From NCBI GenBank assembly GCA_022385755.1, contig MU278348.1, forward strand, positions 965,035 through 1,029,034: a DNA stretch of 64,000 nt. Direction: 5' to 3'. Under the pieces are notes generated by a model, which was given only the letters and a program-made list of their open reading frames with translations, made no database searches and was not told the DNA's origin. Both the position numbers and the translations under genes were made by a program. Source of the DNA: Trametopsis cervina. Lineage: Eukaryota > Basidiomycota > Agaricomycetes > Polyporales > Irpicaceae. Of the stretch, positions 1 through 11,942 are shown piece after piece; within the stretch, counting starts at the first letter, position 1, and each line of letters starts with the position of its first letter.

Positions 1-84
1 TCATTTATTTTTTGGAGGAGCGCTGCAGTTCAAAGACCCGCTGACGACAGGCAGCCAACAAAGTCAGCCCCGTGCTGAGACAAG

Positions 85-560
85 TTACTGTTGAATAAGA
101 AGTGCGGTGATTCAGCAAAAAGTAGGACTAGTCCCTCTGTCCTCAAGACAGATGATTTACTCACACAATGGCCACTCATGGCAACAGCTTCTGCTGAAGC
201 TTCTTTAGCTGCCTGTTTATTGGGGCCCTGCCTGGTGTATGCGGTGAGATGTTCATTGTTCCCTTGCAGTGACAAAATGCTATTCAGTTTGTGATAGGAT
301 ATAGAGGACTTTGTTAACCCACAAATAGGATATGCTGAAAAGACAGGCTGGTGCGCCTGGCCACTAACACGCGTAACAACCCATTCAATAGGCCTCCGCT
401 GCTTGGCCGCCCACTCGTTCACTTGTGGTAGGTACTTCCAGCCTGTTACGCCTGATTGGAATTGATGGATGCCCTGTCTATCTTCGAAGGCAGTAACAAA
501 TGAGGCAGCGGCGGCGAAAAATTGAGAACTGTCTGCCATGGTAGTATCAGACTGGGACAT
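85..560 (-). CDS. small double-stranded-RNA-binding-domain protein
   Basis: A 112-residue protein in three exons: 560-323, 262-165 and 87-85. Intron 1 (263-322, GTGGGT...CAAG) was placed because it joins 'VFSAYPI' to 'WNNEHLTAYT' and restores one continuous fold. Intron 2 (88-164, GTGAGT...ACAG) leaves only the TAA stop in the last exon. The deduced protein has 'VNEWAAKQRRPIEWVVTR', then 'GQAHQPVF', and a C-terminal helix 'KQAAKEASAEAVAMSG'. This is the alpha-beta-beta-beta-alpha layout of a dsRBD, with the basic KQAAK helix that contacts dsRNA in that family. It is nearly a stand-alone domain, preceded by about 45 residues. The start could also be the Met at residue 8. It lies downstream of NTE1 in tandem. 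The role is unknown; a regulator or decoy of dsRNA pathways is only a guess. Confidence 0.6.
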
Positions 561-839
561 ATTATTGCTCGGGGATTAGAATGTCGAGTGAGGGTGTGCG
601 ATGGGGCTCAGTCTATCGAAGTGTGCCTAGTGTTGCCGTTTTATATGTGTCTGGGCACCTATCTTCGAGAGCACTGCGCACGGGGAACAACTCAGTCACG
701 GACCGCAGTTCAGCTCGGTGCTCTCTGAAACCTTCTCTGCATCGATAGCAGTTGTCGCAACCTAATCATCCAGCGCCAGATCACTGCAAACATCCGAATA
801 GACGAAAGCTGCAAAATATACGGCTATATCGTAAACAAA

Positions 840-3800
840 CTATATCGAATTTCGCCTCGCACTCCTACCCTTCCTTTTAGCGGAGGGACCGGACTGCTTG
901 TCACCTATATACGCTGACGGCAAGGAACCGTCTGCATCCCATTTCTGCAGAATATCCATGGCTGCCTCATACCCCTTCTTCTGTATCTCATCAAACTTGC
1001 TAAACTGCAGGGTTCCGTACTGCGTGGAGCGTGTAAGGCAACGAGGTCAAGAAGGAGGGTGATTACGTACCTCTTGCACAGGCATCTGCATGTAGAGACA
1101 GCCATGGGAGATCTTCGCTTCCTCCAAAGTTCTGACGCTCGAGACGCTGTGCAGTCTCTAGTCAATAGAATCCGCAAAGATACGAATAGACACATACTAG
1201 GCAAGACGACTCTGGATTTCAGTGATCGCAGGAATGTTCTTCGCATTGGAGAACGGGTTCCATCGATTGATCAAGAGCCACCACCCGGAGACGGAGTCCC
1301 CGTATCGACGCGGTGAATTGTCATCTATCTGTAAGGTGGACACGTAAGGTGCGATTGCTGCACATCTGCACTCGAAGTACTCACGGAGCCAACATCCGAT
1401 GCAATAACTGCACTGGCTCCCATGGACATCATGGTCGCAACCTGGCCTCCGATCAGCAATGGTTATGAGGAGAAACGAATTAGCTCACTGGAAGGTTATC
1501 CACTGTGAAACCGGAACGCATGTCAACTACAGTGCGATTACCCATACAGAAGAACTTACAGTATCCGCCGTCGACTAGCATTTGCCCGTTGTCAGATAGC
1601 GGCGGCAGCAGGCCAACCAAGGTCATGGAAGCGCCTACAAGATCCGTCAAGTTCTCTGGAGTTCCACCGCGGAGCAAGGATCTTACGGATATAGCGCCAT
1701 GCATAGCCAGTCTCATGAATCTCCATCTTCGAAGTGTTGATATTCGTGCTGTTACAGAAATAGGGCAGCCACATGTCCTCTATATGGACGTCCGAGAAGG
1801 ACTAGAACACAATCGAACGTAGATGAGTACGGTACAGCAATGTCTGCGGACAACGCAGCCTCACCTTCCATATTGCGCGGTTGAACTCATGACCCTAATG
1901 CGCAGGCAAATAAGACGATGAACAGAGTCAGCACTGCACATCCTTACCGTGGTATAGGCTACTATCGGATAAGTAACATCTGAGAGCATCCTCCATATAT
2001 TCCCCATTCTTCCACTGAATTGCTTCGCACGGCCTGCGCTGGAAATGATATCCCCTTCGCGAGCGTAAAGGCCTCCCACGAATGCTCCGATGCTCGTGCC
2101 TAGAAGGGATTTTGAGTTCCGCAGATAATCCAATACTTAGTGTCCATACCGCCAATATGATCGACTGGGATTCCATACTCTTCCAAAGCCCGCAATAGTC
2201 CCTAGATTTTGATCAGCTACCAAGCTGTGTTGAGTGGGTGTAGATCTCACCAGATGGGATATCCCGCGAGCTCCGCCCCCGCCAAGAACTACGCCAATTG
2301 ATTTGCCACAGATTCGGCGTGCAAGACGGGCAAAATCATTGGTATGAGGTCCTCTTTGAGGGCGAGCATCAGATGCCCCCCCTCGATACCTCTGGATACC
2401 GCTCTGTACTTTGTCTTTCAAGTTCTTGAACGCAGTCAGGGCTGCGGGATCTTGTGGGGCCGTAGGAGCACGCGGGACGCTGACGATGATCCCCTATGAT
2501 TGTATAATTGGTCATCAGGTTCGGGAACGATAACATCCTGTGCTTACTGGAAGCTCTACGTGTAGGTGTTGATGAATCCAAGGACGATTCTAGTTGTAAA
2601 GTCAGTTCAGTGCTATCAGTCCACCGTTGTATAAGCCGCGAACCTTCAACCATGCTCGAGTTGAACCCGGTACCACCATCCGGTCAGGATGCAGAAGAAC
2701 CAATTCTTTTCGAGCGGTAGTCTTCATGGACAACAATAATCGCTCATATTCTCCAAGAGAAGGATCTTCGCCCATTCCCACCACCATAACGTAGTCAGCC
2801 TGTGAAGCACATTAACCCAGACCACTGTGCGGTCATACTAGTAAGACCAACCTGACGTATACATGTCTGCGTCCAACTACTTGTGACCGCGGAATCGGCA
2901 ACATACAGAACGATTCTGTATTTCTGTTCCTGTTCAGCGAGCCAACCAGCTGCTTTCAACTTACCCATACGCGTGAACGCATGTCGCCCGAGATGATCTG
3001 AAACCGACGACTGGTTCAAGTAAGACGTGGGAGCACCGATGCTTTCCAGAGCAGCGAATAGCTTTCGGCCGAACGCTTCCACCGGAACGTTGCGGGAGGA
3101 CGGCAGAACGGCCACGGTTTTGAGATTTATGTTGCTGCTTCGTGGCGACTCTGTTGGGCGCAGTCTCGTGGAAGAATCAACCTCGCTCCGGACTCGAGAC
3201 GCTATCATACGAAGCAGCCTTGAGGGAGTCGAAAAGGGTTAGTCGAATTCCACATAAACGACCCGATCAAACACTCACTGAGCCGTGGTTCCCGGATTCC
3301 TACGGCAAGGGGTATATCAGCAGTAAGCTCTATCAATCGCAACGTTGCGCTATACGCACCGTGAGGAGATGGCGTTGAACAAAGTTTGCGGCATGCGTAT
3401 AAGCTCGGTGTCACGGATGGCGTGTACAGTCGTACGACGAGGGGATGAGGTGATAACATCCAGCTCGCCGACTGTATCGCCTTGCCCGTACTCAGCCACG
3501 ATGGAGACTCCACCGGTCTCCTTCTCAGCGAGTGCTCGCAGACGGCCGTTGATCACGATGTAAAAGCTATCGCTGACATCGTCCGGTCGCCAGAGAACCT
3601 GGCCCGCATTGACCTGTACCCAATCCAGTGAACCGTCAATATGCAAAACTGAGCGAGAAACAGGTATTAATCAACGGCTGTGATTCCATCGGTCCGAGTT
3701 GTCACTCACCCAGTGGCGACAACAGAGATATCAGACGCTTCGCGAGCGTCAGGAGCACGATCGGTCGCTTCTCCAGCAGCCGCTCAAGAGCATGCGAAGG

Positions 3801-6433
3801 CAAGAAGCCCACATAGGTATCTGTCTTTGCGATGATATCTACGTACGAGGCAGTGTTGCACAGCGATGCTGTGTGGCCGATAAGCCTGGTGACAGTCTAT
3901 ATGAACGAACGTGCTCACACAGATATCCAGCAATGCCACCGGGTCTGACCGTGAATAGCGGTTTAGGGGGTTTAGGCACTTTCTCGCGCGGTTCAGGGGG
4001 AGCATGCCTCTCATAAGCAATATTCTCTGCCCCAGCATACGGAGTAGAAATAGAAGAAGTGGCAGGTTTCGACTGAGGATTAGGACTTGTCGGAGCACTG
4101 GGTTGAGGCAAGAGGATGTCCAAGAACCCCTCAATGACATAAAACAGGCCTAGAGACATGTGAGGATCATGTCTGACAATGATAGGATAAATCTAACATA
4201 CCAGTATTCATCTCACCCGCCTTCGCCAAAACAGAGCCTGCAGGGAAGAACAGAATCTCCACCTCATTGTCCAAACCACTCATATATCCATCACCTGTAC
4301 CCGTCGACGACGCCGTCCTCTCTGACGAAGCATCGTCGCCCATGCCGAGTAGCGTCAACGACCCAAATGATGATCCGAGCATTTGGCTACTTCGCGGCGA
4401 GCGGCCACTCTCACTAGGAGGGAACGCCGGGGAGGCCTCCACTGACTCTTCTCCGCTGAGCGGGGGCTGCAGTAATCCAATCGACTTCGCGATACATGAC
4501 ATGACCTCGTCACGTAGGTCGAAGTCGACAGTATTAAGGCGTTGCATGCCGTGTATATTTCGATGGGGAGAGCCCGGTGGGGGCATCGGCGTGTACAGGG
4601 AGCTACGTGAGCGATTCTGCGGTCGTATGGCCTCGTTCGAATGCATCGCAGATGTATGCAAGTCGCCCGCTTGTATCTGCTGACGCGCAGCTGCCCCCTT
4701 GAAAGGCGTGATAGGCACCGTCTTCTCAGCGGCCGTTTGTCCGTCTTGCTTTCCCTTGGAGCCCTGTTTCAGATCAAGTTTAGGGAATGGTAGGTTGTGC
4801 GTAGATGAATTCCGCGATGGAACGCTGGAACCAGGGTAGCTGAAGTAATCGCTGTCACGATCAGTGTCTGAGTCGCTGGTAGAGACTGCATCGAAGCGTT
4901 GCCTCAGATGTCGTAGACCGCCACCTTCGTAGAACGAGGGAGGAAGAGGGTGACAAGCAATGTCATTGATCGCTTTCTCAGTTCGCAGGACCTCAGTGGT
5001 GAGCCCAAGGTAATTGTGAGCAGCGTTGAAAGTGACGCGAGAGAAACGCGTTAAGATGACTGAACTCGTAGTAAGTATACAGAGGAGATGCTATACGTGA
5101 AATGACAGTCACCTTGGACGATATGCGCGGCAGCCTTTGGGAATTTCTTTGTCAGTCTTCGGAAGGCTTCAGCAGGAATGACCGCCAGAGTACTGTCTTC
5201 AGTCGCACGAGCAACAACACCATACGAGTGGGTGTTGTTGTCTGGAGCAGGTCGCCGGCGGTACGTCCCTGTCGAACTATTCGATATGCCAGAGAGGGAT
5301 GGCGCGTGCGGTGTAGAGCCGTATATCGGGGATGCCACATCGGCCTGGTGTATAGTCGAGCCGGATGAGGATACCGACGCGCCACGACTTCTTGAGCGGG
5401 GAGATATGGGCATCGGGGACTGTGTGAAATCTAGATGCATAGTTGATACATCCGAGTTTGACCTCTGGGCTCTAGGACGCGTGGGCGGGCGACCACTCTG
5501 CTCACTTGCCGCAACGGAGGCCAGGTCACTCTCGGTGTCGGCATCCGTGTCATGAGCATCCTCACTGTCTTGCCAGCTAATCTTGACGTTCTCCGTGAAC
5601 AGGCTCAAGATAGTGAACAGGCTGGAAAGCGTCCCACCGGTTCCAACTTCGTTCAAGAGTTGGTAGCCGTTCATATCCTCTTCATCCCATGTACCGCTCC
5701 GTGCATGGGAGGCTGGCTTGTCCGTGCGGGCAAAGAGCTGAACGGTCCCATCAACAACACAGTAAAAGCTCTTGTCCTGATCGAGGGAAAGACTATCCCC
5801 TGCTATGAGGCGTCTCGTCTGCAGGTGCCTAGCAAGTTCATGGAACACCTACAATCGGGGTTAGAGCAGCACAGTTTAACGAAGCAGCACATACTGGCTT
5901 CTCCAAGAATCCGAAGACCCGCACGGCTTGCAAAAACTCGTCGAGGTAATTGTGGAAAGCAGGCGCAGCCTCAGGTGGGTTTACATCGGGATGCAGTTCT
6001 TTGGCGTCGGCTTTGACCAGAGGGACCTCGTTCAATTCCGTGTACTTATTGAGGTATCGGAAGCGGATGAAGTAATTAAGAGCGACCAGCGAAAGAGTAA
6101 ACATCACTGCGAATGACCAGAAGTTGAGCTGCGCTGATCGTCAGTATTTGGCGTGACAAACGTGCAACAGCGAGCACACGAGCATTATAGACATACTGTC
6201 AATGTCATGGAATATGATAGAATTGCGTATATGAATCTGGGTACCGATATTGTGGCGAACGCAACCAGAGCCTTCACCCATGACAGAAACCATACTATAG
6301 TAGCAAGTCAGTCAGACGCACAATCATCAGCACCAATATGTTACATACAGACAACCCAGAAGGACGAGGATAAGAAGATGATAAGTGGGTGACCAGCCTC
6401 CGCTCTGTCGATGGAGGGTGCTGGGCTGTCCAT
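840..6433 (-). CDS. NTE1: lysophospholipase NTE1 (neuropathy target esterase family)
   Basis: ER-membrane phospholipase B that deacylates phosphatidylcholine to glycerophosphocholine. The ATG at 6433 opens exon 1. Two hydrophobic segments follow, one across the first exons (6433-6200) and one beginning '[15 protein letters not shown]' near 6110, as expected for the N-terminal anchor. Cyclic-nucleotide-binding-like domains follow: the first at about 5850-5100, a second interrupted by a Ser/Pro-rich insert at about 4270-3840, and the third at about 3646-3350 ('[18 protein letters not shown]'). The patatin domain starts near 2420. It has the oxyanion loop 'GGGGARG' (about 2263-2283), the nucleophile elbow 'GTSIG' (about 2086-2100) and the dyad Asp in 'DGGY' (1572), which splices to 'LDNLPV'. 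The protein ends in a basic tail '[12 protein letters not shown]' and TAG at 840. There are many short introns and the length is about 1,500 residues, normal for the family. No break is seen. It is divergent from ATP23. Confidence 0.93.
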
Positions 6434-6774
6434 CGTGGTTGAGGACTAAACTGACGACGGTGTAGTCTCGATACCTGACATTAGCTTGAGAGCAGACTGA
6501 TAAGTAGTACTGTTAAACGTGTTGTACGTAAGTCGATGCCTTATTGAGGTGATAGACGTAAAGTAGAGCCAAAGGACGGGCGGGTGGGAGAGAACGTGCG
6601 TGGACGAGGATGTTTTAAAATGAAGGCCGACCGTTGACGGGTGGTGGCGCCGCGTGCGGTCATTGATCGAGGTACGCGCTCCGGCGTCCGTCAATTGATG
6701 CGCTCGCTCACGTGGCTGCCACAATGATCCCGCCTTCCCGTTGTCGCTCGTGCGCACATCTGACCGCCACGACC
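6434..6774. promoter_or_regulatory. shared upstream region of NTE1 and ATP23
   Basis: A 341-bp gap between divergent start codons that must carry both promoters and 5' leaders. An open frame on the minus strand here (about 6446-6808) shows no domain and overlaps the ATP23 start, so I treat it as chance. No TATA or named operator can be assigned with confidence. Confidence 0.4.
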
Positions 6775-7713
6775 ATGTCAACCGAGCCTCAGCCTCTGCC
6801 TTCTTCATCGACGACCCCTAATCCGGCGCAGGACAAGGGCTTCCAAACATGGAGCCGCAGATTCGGCATGTTGACTGGCCTCGGAATGTCGAGCGATGAG
6901 AGGAGCGCGCAAATAGCGGAATCACAACGCCAGCACTGCGAGAAGTGGAAGTACGACTTGCTGCACTACAGTCAGTATTAGTGGTTGGTACCATGCCTCC
7001 TAGACCGTCTTATATAAATCCATCTTATGCTATATCACTGCAATTTTATCAGGCCCAGCGATAGTATTCATGTTCCAACAGTTACGAGCCATTGGGTCCA
7101 ACGTTACACCCGACCACCTGGTTTGCACACCCTGTGCCGCAACACAGGCCGGTGGCTTCACCCCCTCAAACGGCTCCATCAGCTTGTGCCAGGGGCTGTT
7201 CCTGCATAAAAAGCATATGGAAAGCACCATCGTGCACGAACTCGTTCACATGTACGACCAGACCAAATTTGAAGTCGACTGGGATAATCTACGGCATCAT
7301 GCCTGTAGTGAGGTATGTAGTCATGTTCCGCGCGATGATTATGTCTCATAAGGTTGTCGAATATAGATTCGGGCCAACAGCTTGAGTGGGGATTGCCGGT
7401 GGTCGCGGGAGTTTTTCGACCGTTTTCAAACGGGGTTTTCCAAGCAACATCAGGTCAGCATACGTCAAGTCAAACCCGGTTGAAATGGCGTTATTAATAT
7501 AACAATGCTATGCAGGCCTGTGTCCGACGGCGGGCTGTCGTTTCCGTACGAGCCAACCCGAACTGCCCTGATGCTGCCACCGCCGAGCGCGCAGTGAACG
7601 AGGTTTGGGAAAGCTGTTTCAACGACACTAGACCGTTCGATGAGGTGAGTTTCGGCCGCAATACTTGTTGAAGGCATTTATCGACGTTTCCCATCTGTGT
7701 GAAGATCTACTAG
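6775..7713 (+). CDS. ATP23: mitochondrial inner membrane metalloprotease ATP23
   Basis: Five exons: 6775-6970, 7053-7312, 7367-7453, 7516-7644 and 7705-7713, giving 226 residues, the usual family length. The phases agree at every junction. The zinc-protease motif HELVH sits at residues 127-131, followed by 'MYDQTKF'. Conserved cysteines ('VCTPC', 'CQGLF', 'CVRRRA', 'CFNDTRPF') match the disulfide-rich intermembrane-space fold. ATP23 processes the Atp6 precursor and assists F0 assembly, and it degrades Ups1. There is no cleavable presequence, as expected for substrates of the Mia40 route. The last exon codes only two residues (IY) before TAG. An upstream in-frame ATG at 6712 exists, but I prefer 6775, where the family-like N-terminus begins. 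It is divergent from NTE1. Confidence 0.93.
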
Positions 7714-8215
7714 AACTGCGTTATATGAGGCCTTCCATTGCTCGGCTTGTGATGGACGCGTAATTCATGTCACGAGCCAGCAGCGTGTGATGGCACGCTT
7801 TTCGCTTCTTGCTTTATTGGTAAAACATGCTAACATTGGGGGAGACCGGCTCTTTACTGGCTGTATATAGTTTGTTTACTCGTCCTAGAATATCAATCCC
7901 CGCGGCGGTCTTGGTTGACATGGAACTTTGGAAAGAGCCTGGGACGGGTTGAATTTGCCTCACCTGCTGCGGCCGAGCCCGGACAACTGCGACGTTGGAA
8001 GGCGGTATGACGAAGCTAAACATAGCCCCTCAGGAAGCTTCTCGAGCACTTCTATTATACCACGTGGGCAAGCAGATCGACGTACATAAACCAGAACGAG
8101 CCCTCCCACCGCCCTCCACGCCTGGTTCGTTTCCCAACCACCACTCGCCCTCACCTTTACCTCTTCACTGAGCCTTCCTGTCTCCGTTTCACGACTTCAT
8201 TTTACGACATACGCA
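7714..8215. other. intergenic, ATP23 3' end to GPI-protein promoter
   Basis: About 500 bp between two plus-strand genes. A pyrimidine-rich run just before the ATG at 8216 resembles a fungal core promoter and leader. Short open frames on the minus strand (about 7814-8154) lack any recognisable domain. Nothing else is evident. Confidence 0.35.
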
Positions 8216-9057
8216 ATGAGATTCTCTCTCGCGTGAGTGTTCAGAGTACATTCTTCGTCGTCGGGGACACTGTCTCACATGCATCTCAGTACCCTCGCTG
8301 CTCTTGCGCCTTTTGTGAATGCGCTGACCTTCACGGTACCCAACAATATCACCAGCGGCGGAACAGTCACCATTACATGGACCCAGGCGTCGGGTGATCC
8401 CGATGTGTGGTCCTTGTTCTTGGTCAATCAAGTCTTTCACAATACCTATGGTATTGCGAACAACGTCAAAAACTCTGACGGGACCCTGACCCTTAATCTT
8501 CCTGCTGTCCCTGTTGAGTGAGTATCCTACTGCCTTTTACTCCAGTCGTGGAAACTCAGCGCAATTATGTTAGGGGAGGATACACCCTCGAGGCAACAAA
8601 CATCACGTACGTGCCCCAAAGTGAAACGTGACTCTCACGAAGCTAAAATATTCTCTCATGCAGTGACGTGAACCAAGTATTTACAACGTCCAACTCCTTC
8701 TCCATCGCCGCCCCCGTCAGCACCTCTGCATCATCTACGATCGCATCGACAGCTTCAAGCTCTGGTTCGGTTGCGCCCACGTCTGGCTCAACGGCCCCTC
8801 CCTTATCCTCAGCGTATGTATTTATACTTCCTCTCTCTATCAAATCTGACGTGTCCAATAGGTCTGTAAGCGACTCCCTTACCGCTCCTGCGCCTTCGAG
8901 CCCTTCTTCAGCTGGATCCTTGAGCTCGACCTCCAGTTCTCCAAGTGCGAGTCCAAGTACTTTCAATGGTAACACCAACGGCGCCATAACAAGCAACCCT
9001 GCGTCATGGCTCGCGCTGATCGCTGCAGCTTTGGCTGGCAGCTTGATCACACTCTGA
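8216..9057 (+). CDS. Ser/Thr-rich GPI-anchored cell-wall protein with Kre9/Knh1-like N-terminal domain
   Basis: Five exons: 8216-8232, 8290-8517, 8574-8606, 8664-8813 and 8862-9057, giving 207 residues with all phases in agreement. The tiny 17-nt first exon splices into the signal peptide (MRFSLATLAALAPFVNA). The mature part starts with an Ig-like domain containing 'SGGTVTITWTQ', followed by 'WSLFLVN' and 'GGYTLEATNI', typical of the Kre9/Knh1 Ser-Thr-rich GPI family. From about residue 110 the chain is Ser/Thr/Ala-rich and likely O-mannosylated. A C-terminal hydrophobic tail (ASWLALIAAALAGSLITL) after 'SNP' is a GPI-attachment signal. The location is therefore plasma membrane or wall. The exact role, perhaps in beta-glucan organisation, is inference. 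Confidence 0.85.
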
Positions 9058-9466
9058 GTATCGGACTTCACCGGTTCGCCTCGAGCGGCTGGTCGCATTT
9101 CTTGTTGTTCCATTTGCATGCAGATTACTGTGATATTATACTCGAGGACGTCTTGTTATGGGCAGCTTCTTGTTGTGCCAATTTTACCCCGGACTTTTTC
9201 ATTGGACTTTACTTCTGTCACTTCTGTAGTCATCGCACTGAGCTCTTGTGACCTATCAGCGAAAACCCCATTTGGTATTCTCAGATAGGACATGTACAAA
9301 GGACGTTCACATGGTCTCGGTTATATTTCAGTCTTTACATACAACATACATAAAAGCATACATTCATGGATTCTTCTAGTATTCTCGCACCCCCGCTGTC
9401 ATATGTACATGAATAACACAGCGGTCTTCCACTTCGCACTGTCAGCACCCTGAGTCTGCCTCATCA
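9058..9466. other. convergent 3' region
   Basis: About 410 AT-rich bp between the stops of the GPI protein (+) and the orphan membrane protein (-). It should hold both 3' UTRs. No gene, RNA or repeat is recognised. Confidence 0.4.
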
Positions 9467-10928
9467 TCATATAATGCTCATGACTTCTCTCCTATTTCTA
9501 GGTTTTATGACGCAGTCCGCATGTGCTGCCTTCTGAGTCTCAGGGTCTTCAGTTATATTACCTATTGTAGTAGGCTGGTCTTTGCGCCGCCACATCTTCC
9601 ATGCCTCGAGGCAATCCTGCGGGCAGCCAGCGATGGTCAGCCTGTTGTGTCAATTGACATTTGCATGCAATTACCTTGGTAGTTCCAAAAATCAAGAAGG
9701 TGGCAAGAGGCACTATTCCAAAGTTATGTCAACGGGTCTGGAAACTTGGCAAAGATGTGACTGAAATGTGGGAACGCACTCAGGGCTTCATATGCAATGG
9801 GTATGATATGCGTCACTGCACTGCCGACAAAAAAGTCTAGAGCCAAAAGACTGACAAAGTAGATGAGAACCATCCCGCACAGTGTCAGAAAGATGGAAAT
9901 TAAGGCCAGCAGGTAAGAGTTCGCTCACCAGATGTAGAACAGCTGCAGACTCGTGAAACTAATGAGGCGAATCACAAGCGCAGTGCTGAAGCCATTCTCT
10001 TCTGAACGACCATACCCAATATTGCGCCAGATTTGTCGGTACCGGATATGCGTGAAGATCTCGAGACCGATGGTGAACACGACTGTAACGGCATTGAATA
10101 TGTCTATGCCACGACAACTGTGCACGATCATATTAGTGAGTGGCGTCCGAAAGGTATGATAAATGAACGGGACGTACAAGGCTACGTAAGAGATGGTGCA
10201 ATACAGCTGATTTTTCTGGTGTTCGACAATTGAGGGGTTGTGATATCCGAGCTAATGGAGAAGTAGATTAGAAATGGATGTTATGTGTGCGTGTGTGAAG
10301 TACGTACAATCCCAGCCCAGACAGCGAAGAACAAGAATACAACGTATGGAAGAGCAAGAAGCTGATAAAGGAATGTCAATCAGGATGGAGTACTCTAATA
10401 GGTATGAGCCTGAACTAATCTTGCACTCACAATGACAGTCCGAACAGACTGACGAATGCGAATATCGAGCAGACGGGTCACAATGAGGAGCTCTATGATC
10501 AGAGAAAACGATGCGGTTATGAACATCGCGTTGGCGCCGTGATTGAAGATCGCTTGTGCGAGACATAACCCGAAGGGCGGAGTGGGGTTCAAGATCTGTC
10601 CCCCATAATAACTTGCAGCCCAATGTGTCAAGACTCATACAGCGGCGTTAGTCACGAGAGAGACTCACAGAAGGGCTGGGGGTATGGAAACGAAGATCGT
10701 TATGGCGAGCAAGTTGAGTAAAGTCAGGTTTCGGCCGCGGACGTTCGACGAAAACAGCAGAGTGCCTAAGAGCAGCACGAGGGAGACCTGGCCAATCGTC
10801 ACCAGAATAAAGCTGACATCGATCAGAGCAATCGGGTTGGGGCCCAAGAGAGGGTACAATGCTTTTGCTTCAACAAAAAGGTCGTTGGTGCGAGCCACGA
10901 GCTGTGCGACCGCTGGAACGTGCGCCAT
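9467..10928 (-). CDS. orphan multi-spanning (probably seven-helix) membrane protein
   Basis: The ATG at 10928 starts 'MAHVPAVAQLVARTNDLF'. Several exons are separated by short introns and the frame ends '...NRREVMSII' with TGA at 9467. At least six hydrophobic segments are visible: 'ALIDVSFILVTIGQVSLVLL', 'TLLNLLAITIFVSIPPALL', 'AMFITASFSLIIELLIV', 'LALPYVVFLFFAVWAGI', 'ISYVALYVPFIY' and 'AVTVVFTIGLEIFTHI'. A further one near 9950 ('LVIRLISFTSLQLFYIW') makes seven. The cytosolic tail is hydrophilic and acidic ('NITEDPETQKAAHAD'). The overall layout resembles the abundant uncharacterised seven-helix proteins of mushrooms. No receptor, transporter or enzyme signature is recognised. Exon edges in the 3' half are approximate. 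Confidence 0.65.
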
Positions 10929-11942
10929 GTGAGAGACCAGCTCTCGGATATGTGCAGTATGTAGAATGCTGCCAGAGCTGGAATTGTCCTACTGGACCTG
11001 CAGTCGCAGAGCACAAGTCAAGGGGCCGGCCTCGAACTGGTGGTGGGAGGAGAAGCAAAAGCACTGGGGATAGTGCAGGATACTCCGGGGGCACACAACT
11101 GGCACACAGGTGTCATTCACGGCTGCGTACGACGCTCCGGTATCATTGATTTGTCGCTGTGATGAGACCTTGGCAGGCGTGCGTCTGTCAGTTCTGGCTC
11201 ATGTTGCCACATCCTTGACTGGTTATGACACCTTGGGAGGGCAACACCGGAACATAGAAGTAGAGATTATATCCAGGCTTATGGTCACCTGTTTTGTAGA
11301 TTCCTCAGCCAGTATTTATAGGTATCCAGATCGTGACGAACCTGGCGACGACGACTTCGGCTCTTTGAGACCCGCTGCAGCCAGAATGGGGAGGTAAGAT
11401 GATCATTGTATGATCCAATCGCACATACCGCAGTATGTCTACTTCGACGACAGAGCAATCGTTTCGGCTCGTTAGCAGCAATCAGCGAATGGCAGAAACA
11501 ACAACTCCCATCATGTGCGCACTGCATGGTAGGTGAAAGAAAGCAACTAGTCATCACAGCACATCAACTACCATATTCAAATCGTGGGAACGGCTTCCTT
11601 TTGCAGATTCTGGCGGAACAGCCGACCAGAGGGCTCGTCGTCGAGGACCTTGTTGTCTTCAGAGCTTGGCAAACTCGACATCTCATCCTCCTCCGGCGGG
11701 GTTCATCGACGAGCATCCTTTGCTGGCCAACACCTCCGAAGAGCCGAATCTTTGTGTTAGAGGGTCCTGGGCTGGTTCTGCAACATATTGATATTAGGAC
11801 CGTAAGGATCTCAGCCAGGTACGAGGTCGTCCAGGTAGCTCAATATTACCGACTATATTCAGAAGAATTCAAGTCATAGGTCATATGCTTAATCTGTATA
11901 CTCACATCGTTTCACTCACCGTCGTCACTCTCTACGAACATA
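10929..11942. other. 1-kb divergent intergenic region with an unresolved spliced ORF candidate
   Basis: This lies between the start codons of the membrane protein (-) and the 1210-residue protein (+). Plus-strand blocks at about 11300-11393, 11434-11527 and 11607-11790 can be joined by GT-AG introns into one frame ending '...FIDEHPLLANTSEEPNLC...ATY' and a stop. A competing unspliced frame covers 11406-11879. Neither resembles a known family, so no CDS is called. Part of this interval must be promoter for both neighbours. Confidence 0.3.

Noticed and set aside
8643..9119. 158-codon minus-strand frame
   Set aside because: It is antisense to the Ser/Thr-rich repeats of the GPI protein, whose composition keeps the opposite strand open.
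11406..11879. 157-codon plus-strand open frame
   Set aside because: No domain, competes with other frames, and composition is not distinct from its surroundings; kept only as part of the unresolved interval.
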